NCBI GenBank assembly: GCA_900549885.1
Contig: URQA01000001.1
Location: 23,096-87,095 of the forward strand
Reading direction: 5' to 3'
DNA length: 64,000 nt
Origin: an uncultured Eubacteriales bacterium
GTDB lineage: Bacteria; Bacillota; Clostridia; Oscillospirales; Oscillospiraceae
Position 1 is the stretch's first letter. Each line of letters opens with the position of its first letter. The notes under the pieces were generated by a model. That model saw only the letters and a program-made list of their open reading frames with translations. It did not search any database and was not told where the DNA came from. The position numbers and the translations under genes are program-made. Shown here in pieces: positions 35,342-43,255 of the stretch.

Positions 35342-35620
35342 ATGTACGAAGACAAGACTTTAGTGTGCAAAGAGTGTGGCCAGGAGTTCGTGTTCACCGC
35401 TGGTGAGCAGGAATTCTACGCAGAGCGCGGCTTCCAGAATGAGCCTCAGCGCTGCAAGTCCTGCCGCGACGCCCGCAAGGCTGCTGCCCGTGGCCCCCGT
35501 GAGTATTTTACCGCTACCTGCGCTGCCTGCGGTGGTGAGGCTCGGGTTCCCTTTGAGCCTAAGTCTGACCGTCCTGTGTATTGCAGTGAGTGCTTCGCCA
35601 AGATGCGCGGCGAGGGCTGA
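35342..35620 (+). CDS. Zinc-ribbon domain protein
   Basis: A 92-residue protein with two CxxC-type zinc ribbons: CKECGQEF paired with CKSCRDARK, and CAACGGEARVPF paired with CSECFAKM. The N-terminal ribbon matches the probable zinc-ribbon domain widespread in Clostridia. It is basic in the centre and could bind nucleic acid, though function is not established. GAGAGGG precedes the ATG at 35342. It has its own promoter and a strong terminator, so it is probably a monocistronic, well-expressed gene. Confidence 0.9.
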   Translation: MYEDKTLVCKECGQEFVFTAGEQEFYAERGFQNEPQRCKSCRDARKAAARGPREYFTATCAACGGEARVPFEPKSDRPVYCSECFAKMRGEG

Positions 35621-35637
35621 ACCTTAAAAGACAGGGA

Positions 35638-35673
35638 AACCGGCACAGCCAATGGCTGTGCCGGTTCTTTTTT
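35638..35673 (+). terminator. Terminator after the zinc-ribbon gene
   Basis: A 13-bp perfect stem AACCGGCACAGCC (35638-35650) with its complement at 35654-35666, an AAT loop, then CTTTTTT. Confidence 0.93.
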
Positions 35674-35753
35674 GATGCGGGACAACTAGTAAGCTCACCC
35701 GGAATAACTGATTTCCGCGGTTTTACATCCCAAGGCATTTTTTATGCTTTCCC

Positions 35754-35782
35754 TTGTCCTGTGTGAGAAACCATGATATAAT
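35754..35782 (+). promoter_or_regulatory. SigA promoter of purB
   Basis: TTGTCC (35754-35759), 17 nt, TATAAT (35777-35782). Confidence 0.8.
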
Positions 35783-35842
35783 ACCGGACAGATGGAAACG
35801 TAAAAAACGCTGGATTTCAGCGCAGAGAGGTCGTGTTTCAAG

Positions 35843-37279
35843 GTGAACAAACCAATTTATGAAAGCCCGCTGTCATCCCGCTATGCCAGCGATGAGATGC
35901 AGTATATTTTCTCTCCGGATAAAAAGTTCTCCACCTGGCGGCGCCTGTGGGTGGCCCTGGCCCGGGCTGAGATGGAGCTGGGCCTGCCAGTGACTCAGGA
36001 GCAGATCAATGAGATGGAGGCCCATCTCACGGATATTGATTATGAGCTGGCGGCGCAAAAGGAGCAGGAGCTGCGCCACGATGTGATGGCCCATATTCAT
36101 ACCTTTGGCACGGTCTGCCCCAAGGCTATGCCGATCATTCACTTGGGGGCCACCAGCTGCTATGTGGGAGATAACACCGATGTCATCATTATGCGGGAAG
36201 GGCTGTATTTGATCCGGGATAAGCTGGTTCGGGTGTTGGCCCGCTTGGCCAAGTTTGCGGAAGCATATAAGGCACTGCCTACTTTGGGCTTTACCCATTT
36301 CCAGGCTGCCCAGCTGGTGACAGTCGGCAAGCGGGCCACCCTGTGGATGAATGAGCTGCTTATGGATCTACACGAGGTGGAGTACCGTATTGATACCCTG
36401 AAGCTGCTGGGCTGTAAGGGAACCACTGGCACTCAGGCTTCTTTCCTGGAGCTGTTCGAGGGTGATCATGAAAAGTGCAAGGACCTGGACCGTCGCATTG
36501 CCCGGGAGATGGGCTTTGCGGATACCGTCCCTGTCTCCGGTCAGACTTACTCCCGGAAAGTGGACTCGGCTATTTTGAATACGTTGTCCGGTATCGCCCA
36601 GTCGGCCAGCAAATTCGCCAACGACATGCGCCTGCTGTGCCACTTGAAAGAGGTGGAAGAGCCCTTTGAGAGCAAGCAGATCGGTTCGTCCGCCATGCCC
36701 TATAAGCGTAACCCCATGCGCTGTGAGCGCATTTGCGCCCTGGCGCGGTATGTAATGGCAGACGCTGTGAATCCGGCGGTGACCGCCGCTACCCAATGGT
36801 TTGAACGAACCCTGGACGACTCTGCCAACAAGCGCATCTCCGTGCCCGAGGCGTTCCTGGCCGTGGATGCAATCCTGAACATCTACGAAAATGTGGCTTC
36901 CGGCCTAGTGGTCCATGAGAAGGTCATTGAAAAGCATGTTCTGGAAGAACTGCCCTTCATGGCCAGCGAGAACATTATGATGGACGCAGTAAAGCGGGGC
37001 GGCAACCGGCAGGAGCTTCACGAGCGTATCCGCCAGCACTCGCTGGAGGCTGGTAAAAATGTGAAGGATCGTGGCTTGAACAACAACCTGATTGATTTAA
37101 TTGCAGAGGATCCCATGTTCGGATTGACCCGGGAGGAACTGACCGCTCATTTGGAGCCGTCCCGTTATATCGGTCGCTGTCCGGAGCAGGTGAGCGACTT
37201 CCTGTCCAGAGATGTGCAGCCGGTCCTGGAACGGTATGCCAGCGCGCTCACCGGCGGCCACAGTGAATTGAAGGTCTGA
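35843..37279 (+). CDS. purB: Adenylosuccinate lyase
   Basis: Acts twice in purine synthesis: SAICAR to AICAR, and adenylosuccinate to AMP. The 478-residue product contains HDVMAHIHTFG, HLGATSCYVGDNTD, TLGFTHFQAAQLVT and the fumarase/lyase signature GSSAMPYKRNPMRCE (about residue 294). The GTG at 35843 is the likely start, with GAGAGG upstream. No other purine genes are nearby. Confidence 0.97.
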   Translation: MNKPIYESPLSSRYASDEMQYIFSPDKKFSTWRRLWVALARAEMELGLPVTQEQINEMEAHLTDIDYELAAQKEQELRHDVMAHIHTFGTVCPKAMPIIHLGATSCYVGDNTDVIIMREGLYLIRDKLVRVLARLAKFAEAYKALPTLGFTHFQAAQLVTVGKRATLWMNELLMDLHEVEYRIDTLKLLGCKGTTGTQASFLELFEGDHEKCKDLDRRIAREMGFADTVPVSGQTYSRKVDSAILNTLSGIAQSASKFANDMRLLCHLKEVEEPFESKQIGSSAMPYKRNPMRCERICALARYVMADAVNPAVTAATQWFERTLDDSANKRISVPEAFLAVDAILNIYENVASGLVVHEKVIEKHVLEELPFMASENIMMDAVKRGGNRQELHERIRQHSLEAGKNVKDRGLNNNLIDLIAEDPMFGLTREELTAHLEPSRYIGRCPEQVSDFLSRDVQPVLERYASALTGGHSELKV

Positions 37280-37325
37280 ATGCCTGCTGGAAGCGGGTGA
37301 AATATGTGTTTTGGGAGGTTGGAAC

Positions 37326-38309
37326 ATGGATAAGCCAATTCGCCGCATTGGCGTATTCACCAGTGGTGGTGATGCTCCAGGGATGAATGCCGCTATCCGA
37401 GCTGTGGTCCGGACTGCTCTGCATATGGGAATTGAGTGCATTGGAATCCGACGTGGCTACCACGGGCTCATCAATGGAGACTTTATACCGCTGACTTTTG
37501 AAAGCGTCAGTGGACTGTCTCGCCGGGGTGGGACAATGCTCTACTCCGCCCGCAGTGAGGACTTCAAGGCTAAGCTGGGGCAGGAAAAAGCCATGGCAAC
37601 CTGCAAGCTACTGGGGTTGGACGCCCTGGTAGGCATCGGGGGCGACGGTACCTTTCGGGGCCTGCTGGCCCTGGCCCAACAGGGAATCTCGGTCATTGGG
37701 ATTCCCGGCACGATTGACAATGACATCGCCTGCTCTACCTATACCATTGGCTATGATACTGCCTGCAATACCGCTCTGGAGTGTATCGATAAGCTCCGTG
37801 ATACCATGCAGTCCCATGAGCGTTGTTCTGTGGTGGAGGTCATGGGTCGCCATGCTGGCCACCTGGCGCTGAATGTGGGGGTGGCTTGCGGAGCCACAGC
37901 CGTCGTGGTGCCAGAAAAAGAACTCGATTATGAACAGGATCTCATGGAACCGATCCGAAGATCCAGGTTGGGCGGCCGAACTCACTTCATGGTGATCGTG
38001 GCTGAGGGAGTCCCAGGCGGAGCCTATGGCGTGGCAAAAAAGATCAATGAATCCACTGCATTGGACACACGTGTGACGATTTTAGGCCACGTTCAGCGCG
38101 GGGGCGCTCCCACCTCGGAAGACCGGGTTGCAGCTACATATATGGGATATGAGGCGGTTCGTCTGCTCTCAGAGGGAAAGACCTGCCGTGTAGTGGCTAT
38201 GAACGGTGATAAATACGTTGATTATGACATTACCGAAGCCCTGTCTATGACCAAGGGCCTGGATGAGCAAACCTATACCGTCATGCGGGCTCTGACCGGC
38301 GTATCTTGA
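37326..38309 (+). CDS. pfkA: ATP-dependent 6-phosphofructokinase
   Basis: Phosphorylates fructose 6-phosphate in glycolysis. The 327-residue product has FTSGGDAPGMNAAIR, GGDGTFRG and IPGTIDNDI. Gly in GGDG and Gly in PGTIDND are the residue choices of ATP-type enzymes, as opposed to Asp and Lys in pyrophosphate-type enzymes. A second, pyrophosphate-type enzyme is encoded at 45036. The ATG at 37326 has GGAGG upstream. Confidence 0.96.
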   Translation: MDKPIRRIGVFTSGGDAPGMNAAIRAVVRTALHMGIECIGIRRGYHGLINGDFIPLTFESVSGLSRRGGTMLYSARSEDFKAKLGQEKAMATCKLLGLDALVGIGGDGTFRGLLALAQQGISVIGIPGTIDNDIACSTYTIGYDTACNTALECIDKLRDTMQSHERCSVVEVMGRHAGHLALNVGVACGATAVVVPEKELDYEQDLMEPIRRSRLGGRTHFMVIVAEGVPGGAYGVAKKINESTALDTRVTILGHVQRGGAPTSEDRVAATYMGYEAVRLLSEGKTCRVVAMNGDKYVDYDITEALSMTKGLDEQTYTVMRALTGVS

Positions 38310-38323
38310 CTTAAAATCAAGAA

Positions 38324-38363
38324 GGGAAAGACCGCTGTCCTGTTTAGGACAGCGGTCTTTCCC
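38324..38363 (+). terminator. Bidirectional terminator between pfkA and cotJC
   Basis: An 18-bp perfect stem (38324-38341 with 38346-38363) with a GTTT loop; the outer part is AAAG/CTTT, so it can serve pfkA (+) and cotJC (-). Confidence 0.85.
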
Positions 38364-38391
38364 TATTAAGCAGATCCCAAAGTCAAATTTC

Positions 38392-38988
38392 TCACTTGTC
38401 AAAAGCAGGGTTATAGAGGTATACATTCTTTCGATCCATTTTTTCTTTGGCTAGCTCCACTGCCTCGCCAAACCGCTGGAAGTGTACGACCTCCCGCTCC
38501 CGCAGAAAGCGAATAACATCGTTAACGTCTGGATCGTCAGACAGGCGGAGAATATTGTCATAGGTGACCCGTGCCTTTTGCTCTGCGGCCATATCCTCTG
38601 TTAAGTCACAGATGACATCGCCCTTAACAGCCATGGAGGCCGCGTTGTAGGGCCATCCGGAAGCTGCGGTCGGATAAACACCGGTGGTATGGTCCACAAA
38701 GTAGGCGTCAAAGCCTGCCTGACGGATCTGTTCATCATTGAGTTTGCGGGTAAGCTGGTGGATGATGGCTCCAATCATCTCCAGATGCCCCAGCTCTTCG
38801 GTTCCGATGTCGGTGAGCAGCCCTTTCAGCTCGGGATAAGGCATGGCATACCGCTGGCTAAGATAGCGCAACGAGGCGCCCAACTCTCCATCGGGCCCGC
38901 CATATTGGGAAATAATTACAGAGGCCAGCTTCGGATTCGTGTTTCTGATCCGTACCGGATATTGTAGCTTTTTCTGATATACGAACAT
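38392..38988 (-). CDS. cotJC: Manganese catalase-like spore coat protein CotJC
   Basis: A 198-residue ferritin-like di-manganese protein. The helices with metal-ligand Glu and His are seen in LLTDIGTEELGHLEMIGAII (about residue 55) and in REREVVHFQRFGEA (about residue 165). CotJC is a spore-coat component made in the mother cell. It overlaps the upstream CotJA/CotJB gene by one base (TAATG), so translation is coupled. Confidence 0.95.
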   Translation of the reverse strand: MFVYQKKLQYPVRIRNTNPKLASVIISQYGGPDGELGASLRYLSQRYAMPYPELKGLLTDIGTEELGHLEMIGAIIHQLTRKLNDEQIRQAGFDAYFVDHTTGVYPTAASGWPYNAASMAVKGDVICDLTEDMAAEQKARVTYDNILRLSDDPDVNDVIRFLREREVVHFQRFGEAVELAKEKMDRKNVYLYNPAFDK

Positions 38989-39452
38989 TATTTCTTCCCT
39001 CCATCCTTGCTGTACTCCCAGGGCCAGGGATCATTAAGCCAAGTGGTGTAAGCTCCGGCTTTGGCCGCATCAGTCTGGAATAGTGGGCCATACATAGCCG
39101 TATAACGGGCCCGGCCTTCCTCCGCCAGGCGGACATACTGCTGGAAGAGAGAAAATGCCTCTGTGTCATCCTGATGAGTGTCTAGATAAAGGCCCAACTC
39201 TGTAATGACAAACTCCAATGCCTGGATTTCTGCTGCGGCGCTGTTGGCAGGGGAGGCCGCGTCTACCTTAACATGGAAGGGAAGATTCAGGCCGGGGAAT
39301 AGGGTCCCATTGGCCAGAGCATCCATCTGAGAATATTTTTTGCTGCCTTGCTGCTGAAAAGGCACATAAGGCACAGCAAGGGGCGCGCAAGAGGGAAGTG
39401 TCCCGCATGCGTCGTCACAAGGGCGGACCACGCCGCCTGGATTAGTCTCCAA
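38988..39452 (-). CDS. cotJAB: Fused CotJA-CotJB spore coat protein
   Basis: A 154-residue protein that joins two coat proteins usually encoded separately. Residues of about 10-62 resemble CotJA: a Pro-rich start, then SQMDALANGTLFPGLNLPF. Residues of about 70-148 resemble CotJB: AEIQALEFVITELGLYLDTH, YGPLFQ, WLNDPWPWEYS. CotJA and CotJB normally have about 80-90 residues each. The start is TTG at 39452, with GAGGAGG 7 nt upstream. It is followed by cotJC. The fusion is read directly from an unbroken frame; the domain assignment is from family memory. Confidence 0.85.
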   Translation of the reverse strand: METNPGGVVRPCDDACGTLPSCAPLAVPYVPFQQQGSKKYSQMDALANGTLFPGLNLPFHVKVDAASPANSAAAEIQALEFVITELGLYLDTHQDDTEAFSLFQQYVRLAEEGRARYTAMYGPLFQTDAAKAGAYTTWLNDPWPWEYSKDGGKK

Positions 39453-39546
39453 GTTGATTCCTCCTCAGGAAGATATTTTGACAATTCCTGTCGAGCTATT
39501 CTATGTTCCTTGCTTCTCGGCGGTGAGCGGAGCAGGGAGGGGACGC

Positions 39547-39575
39547 TTGTGCTTTGGGAAAAGCTGTGTTAAAAT
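39547..39575 (+). promoter_or_regulatory. Possible promoter of cwlD
   Basis: TTGTGC (39547-39552), 17 nt, TAAAAT (39570-39575). The divergent gap also carries CATAGAAT on the minus strand near 39500, resembling a mother-cell sigma -10 for cotJAB-cotJC, but no clear -35 accompanies it. Both are weak. Confidence 0.4.
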
Positions 39576-39615
39576 AATTGTGCCTCTCATATGGTTTTGG
39601 GGGAGGTGCAACTGG

Positions 39616-40323
39616 ATGAAGCGAGTTTTTCTAATCCTGTTTGCTGGTTTGCTTTGTCTATCAATTCCGCTACTGGTGGTATTGGGGGTCAAACGCGCCA
39701 GACAGCCTAGGCAAGTATTTGATTCAGTGGCTTATCAGAACCGGATTTTGGTGTTGGATGCCGGACATGGCGGTGAGGATGGCGGCGCAGTTTCTGCTGC
39801 GGGGGATAAGGAAAGTGACATCAATCTCGCCATTGTCCTCCGGTTGGAGCAAATCATGGGATTGTATGGGGTACCTGTAGTGCTCACCCGCAGCGATGAC
39901 CGTTCAATCCATGACCAGGACGCTGCGACTCTGCGTGAGAAAAAAGTTTCTGACTTAAAAAATCGGCTGGCCTTAGTATCAGAGCTGAACAATGCGGTTC
40001 TACTCAGTGTTCATCAAAATTCTTACACCGATTCACGCTATTCTGGAGCACAGGTCTTTTATGCCTCATCTGAGGAAAGCAAGCAGTGGGCGGAGCACAC
40101 TCAGGGGCTATTGCGCTCGGTTCTGGACGAGTCAAACGACAGAAGCGCCAAAGAGATTCCGGACACGGTATATTTGATGAACCATGTGTCTTGTCCAGCC
40201 ATCTTGGTGGAATGCGGCTTTATGAGCAATGGAGAGGAGGTCTCTCTCCTTTTGACTCATGGGTATCAAACGAAAATTGCCACGGCTTTGGCCGTGGCCT
40301 GTGTACAATATCTCCGGCAATAA
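39616..40323 (+). CDS. cwlD: N-acetylmuramoyl-L-alanine amidase (CwlD-like)
   Basis: A 235-residue zinc amidase (Amidase_3). An N-terminal membrane anchor or signal (about 4-24) precedes VLDAGHGGEDGGAVS (zinc His, about residue 54), LLSVHQNSY (second His) and CPAILVECGFMSN (catalytic Glu). CwlD removes peptides to form muramic lactam in the spore cortex; the adjacent cotJ genes fit a sporulation role. The ATG at 39616 follows GGGAGG; longer frames from 39454 are not credible. Confidence 0.9.
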   Translation: MKRVFLILFAGLLCLSIPLLVVLGVKRARQPRQVFDSVAYQNRILVLDAGHGGEDGGAVSAAGDKESDINLAIVLRLEQIMGLYGVPVVLTRSDDRSIHDQDAATLREKKVSDLKNRLALVSELNNAVLLSVHQNSYTDSRYSGAQVFYASSEESKQWAEHTQGLLRSVLDESNDRSAKEIPDTVYLMNHVSCPAILVECGFMSNGEEVSLLLTHGYQTKIATALAVACVQYLRQ

Positions 40324-40345
40324 CCGGAGGCAGGAGAGGTGCCAG

Positions 40346-41705
40346 ATGGCAAAGAAAACGCTGTTTTACTGTACAGAGTGTGGAAACGAAACCCTGCGGT
40401 GGCAGGGGAGGTGTTCCGCGTGCGGAGCTTGGAATACCATCGTGGAACAGCCTGTTCAGGATGAGAAAAAACGGGGTCCGGGACGGCCATCTCCCGTCCA
40501 TTCCACCAAGCCTCAGCCTCTAACCCAAGTGGAAACCACTGATGAGCTCCGATTCCTCACTGGGATGGGAGAACTGGACCGAGTTTTGGGGGGTGGAGCA
40601 GTACGTGGCTCTCTGGTGCTGGTAGGAGGTGCACCTGGTATCGGAAAGTCCACCCTGATGCTCCAGATCTGCGATAACCTATGCCAGTCTTTTTCGGTTC
40701 TTTATGTATCTGGTGAGGAATCGGAGCGGCAGATTAAGCTGCGAGCTGAACGCTTGGGGGTTAGGGGGGAGAGTCTATACCTCTATTCTCAGACAAGCTT
40801 GGATAACATTATAGAGTCAGTAAACGAGCTTAGTCCAGACATCTTGATCGTCGATTCCATCCAGACGCTGTATAACGGAGAAAATACATCTCCGCCGGGG
40901 AGCGTCGCCCAGGTCAAGGACTGCACTATGTCTCTGATGCAGTTGGCAAAAGGGCAGGGGATTACCATTTTTGTCATCGGCCATGTGAATAAAGAAGGCT
41001 CCATTGCCGGGCCGAAGGTTCTAGAGCATATGGTGGATTGTGTGCTCTATTTTGAGGGAGAGCAGCATAACAGCTACCGGATCCTACGGGCAGCCAAGAA
41101 CCGCTTTGGCGCCACCAATGAGATCGGGGTATTCGAAATGGCGGACAATGGGCTGGATGAGGTGCCAAACCCCTCCGAGGCACTGCTGTCCGGCAGGCCC
41201 ACGGATACCCCCGGCACCTGTGTCACCTGTGTCATGGAGGGGAACCGCCCCGTGCTGGCTGAGGTCCAAGCGTTGATGACCGCATCAGGCTATGGCAATC
41301 CTCGGCGGTCCAGCAACGGATTCGACTATAATCGCGCCATGATGCTGTTGGCCGTTCTGGAAAAGCGGGGCGGCCTGATGCTGTCCAACTGCGACGCCTA
41401 CATCAATGTCATCGGCGGGTTATTTTTGGGGGGAGCCGGCGGCGGACCTAGCCATGATGATCGCGCTGGCCTCCAGCTTCCGGGATAAAGCGGTCCCGGC
41501 TGACCTTGTCGCAGTGGGGGAGGTTGGGTTGACCGGAGAACTGCGCCCAGTGAACGCACTGGGACAGCGGTTATCCGAGATCCGCCGGCTGGGCTTCACC
41601 AAATGCCTGGTCCCATACCGGACTACAGGGCGTCTGCCGGAGCTACCTGGACTGGAACTGATTCGGGTCAAAAATATCCGCCAGGCTCTGGCGGTTCTTG
41701 TTTAA
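40346..41705 (+). pseudogene. radA: DNA repair protein RadA with a +1 frameshift
   Basis: RadA/Sms is a RecA-like ATPase that processes recombination intermediates. From the ATG at 40346 the frame encodes a zinc finger (Cys 9, 12, 23, 26), Walker A (GAPGIGKST, about residue 96) and the RadA motif KNRFGATNE. After YINVIGGLFLG (about residue 363) the frame goes out of register at a G6 run (41428-41433) and stops at 41488. The expected continuation EPAADLAMMIALASSF...GEVGLTGELRPV, the Lon-like C-terminal domain, resumes in another frame and ends at 41705. One G too many explains this exactly. It may be a sequencing error, a real mutation or slippage; the rest is intact. Confidence 0.9.
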
Positions 41706-41841
41706 CTGTGCTTTGAAGCCTCGGAGTAAAATCGACACAATAATCGTTCGGCGTCGCTTTTTGATTTTTCCCAGTGGATTCCAGAGTGCAATAGCCGTCG
41801 TTTTGATAGATACAGTTTTGCGTGCATCGGATCAGGCTCAT
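41668..41841 (-). CDS. Small Cys-rich zinc-binding-type protein, antisense to the radA end
   Basis: A 57-residue protein starting MSLIRCTQNCIYQNDGYC, with cysteines at 6, 10, 18 and 35 (C-x3-C-x7-C-x16-C). The CxxxC-Y-N-x-DG-x-C pattern resembles the short DUF1540-like or misnamed hydroxymyristoyl-ACP dehydratase mini-proteins of Clostridia. An excellent ribosome site (AGGAGG) lies 8 nt before the ATG at 41841. The last 12 codons overlap radA in antisense. Composition is more AT-rich than the neighbours. Function is unknown; metal binding is inferred from cysteine spacing. Confidence 0.7.
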   Translation of the reverse strand: MSLIRCTQNCIYQNDGYCTLESTGKNQKATPNDYCVDFTPRLQSTVKQEPPEPGGYF

Positions 41842-42119
41842 AGAAATTCCTCCTATAGAAAATTGAATTTGGAGGGTAAGATAGTTATTCCTAGTGTAAT
41901 CGAAAGCGCGTCGGATTATGCTTTATCCTCAGGTATGAGAATTACTTTCATCGGAACTTCACAGGGGAAAGTCAAAAGGAGGAAAGGAGGAGACGGGAAA
42001 AACCAGTTAGATTGGTCGGTATGTGAAGGCAGTTTCTCAACTCAACAAAATAAAAATTTTGTTGAGTTGAAGGGGGGCTTTGATACCAGACGATCTGAAC
42101 ATCCGTTTTTCCGGTACTT
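41842..42119. other. AT-rich gap of unclear content before the recombinase gene
   Basis: The 278-bp stretch is clearly lower in GC than its surroundings. It contains a purine-rich segment (about 41970-42000, several AGGAGG-like blocks), a large palindrome at 42037-42070, and no convincing gene on the + strand. A + strand frame running from 41698 to 42123 is uninterrupted but starts inside radA, has no ribosome site and no recognisable motifs. Confidence 0.6.
42037..42070. repeat. Perfect palindrome upstream of the tyrosine recombinase
   Basis: TCAACTCAACAAAAT (42037-42051) and its exact inverse complement (42056-42070) flank AAAA. Read as 13-bp arms, the central spacer is the 8 bp ATAAAAAT. 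No T tract follows, so a simple terminator is unlikely. It lies 50 bp before the recombinase start. It may be a recombinase or regulator site; function unproven. Confidence 0.85.
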
Positions 42120-43160
42120 ATGACTGATTATCGCATTGAAGCTCCCGCCATCATTCGGGACTTTTTAACTTATCACGAAACCATCCAGGGTCATTCTCAG
42201 AAAACTGTGGACGAGTATTACCTGGATCTCCGAAATTTCTTTCGCTATATTAAATTGGAAAAAGGCTGTGTCCCACGTTCCACTGAATTGGACGATATTT
42301 CAATTGAGGATGTAAATCTGGAGCTTATTCGTTCTGTGCGGCTGAGCGATATCTATGCCTATATGAGTTTTCTCAGTCGGGACCGCGTCCGCAATGCCAG
42401 ACGTCCGGATTCCGGACATGGATTGCAGGCGTCCACCAGGGCCAGAAAAGTTGCCACTATCCGCTCCTTTTACAAATACCTCACCAACAAGGCCAAGCTG
42501 CTGGAGGAAAACCCCATGCAGGACTTGGATTCCCCCAGGCAGCGCCAATCACTTCCCCGCTATCTCACTCTGGAAGAAAGCATCCAGCTTCTGGAAAGTG
42601 TGGATGGGGAAAATGCGGAGCGGGATTTCTGCATCCTCACGCTGTTTTTGAACTGCGGCCTGCGGATCTCCGAGTTGTGCGGGCTCAATCTCACTGACGT
42701 CCGGGAGGACCGTCTGCGGGTATTGGGCAAAGGAAATAAAGAGCGGATAATTTACCTTAATGCAGCCTGTCAGGCGGCGATTCAGGATTGGCTGTCTGTC
42801 CGCTCCCGCTCCAGCGCGGCAGATCCCTATGCTCTGTTTATCACTCGAAAGCACACAAGAGTTACGAAGGACGGCATCCACTACATGATCAAAAAACGCC
42901 TAACCGCTGCCGGGTTGGACAGCAGTAAATATTCCGCCCACAAACTCCGGCATACTGCTGCCACTCTGATGCTCCAAAATGGCGTGGATGTGCGCACCCT
43001 TCAGGAAGTGTTGGGGCATGAGCACCTGAATACTACCCAAATCTATACCCATGTCAACAGCGAATCCATGAAATCTGCCGCCCAAGCCAATCCGCTGGGG
43101 ACGGTTAAGCGCCGGGGCCGGCCGAAAAAAAAGCCCAAGGAATCAGCAACTGAAAACTAA
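42120..43160 (+). CDS. Tyrosine recombinase (XerC-like) with AT-hook tail
   Basis: A 346-residue tyrosine recombinase. The N-terminal core-binding domain (about 5-130) is longer than in XerC and carries a charged insert near residues 88-103 (RVRNARRPDSGHGLQ). The catalytic domain has Arg in CGLRISELCGL, Lys in GKGNKERIIYL, HxxR in SAHKLRHTAA, LGHEHLNTTQ and Tyr in IYTHV. The last 20 residues contain RRGRPKKKP (about 331-339), an AT-hook-type minor-groove motif. The start has little ribosome-site support. It may be the XerC partner of the XerD at 29120 or a dedicated recombinase. Confidence 0.88.
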   Translation: MTDYRIEAPAIIRDFLTYHETIQGHSQKTVDEYYLDLRNFFRYIKLEKGCVPRSTELDDISIEDVNLELIRSVRLSDIYAYMSFLSRDRVRNARRPDSGHGLQASTRARKVATIRSFYKYLTNKAKLLEENPMQDLDSPRQRQSLPRYLTLEESIQLLESVDGENAERDFCILTLFLNCGLRISELCGLNLTDVREDRLRVLGKGNKERIIYLNAACQAAIQDWLSVRSRSSAADPYALFITRKHTRVTKDGIHYMIKKRLTAAGLDSSKYSAHKLRHTAATLMLQNGVDVRTLQEVLGHEHLNTTQIYTHVNSESMKSAAQANPLGTVKRRGRPKKKPKESATEN

Positions 43161-43165
43161 AGTAC

Positions 43166-43212
43166 AGCCAGGGGCTGACTGCACGGCTTATAAGCCCGGT
43201 CAGTCCCTGGCT
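43166..43212 (+). terminator. Hairpin between the recombinase and the amidase gene
   Basis: AGCCAGGGGCTGAC (43166-43179) pairs with GTCAGTCCCTGGCT, with an inner palindrome GGCTTATAAGCC. It sits between convergent genes and probably ends both transcripts, although the T tract is poor. Confidence 0.65.
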
Positions 43213-43255
43213 ATTGAAATGCAAATATATTCTCTCCATGGCCGCTGTCAGACCG

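Noticed and set aside
41698..42123. 141-codon + strand frame ending at the recombinase start
   Set aside because: It begins inside radA, has no ribosome site, crosses the palindrome and the antisense Cys-rich gene, and shows no family-like sequence.
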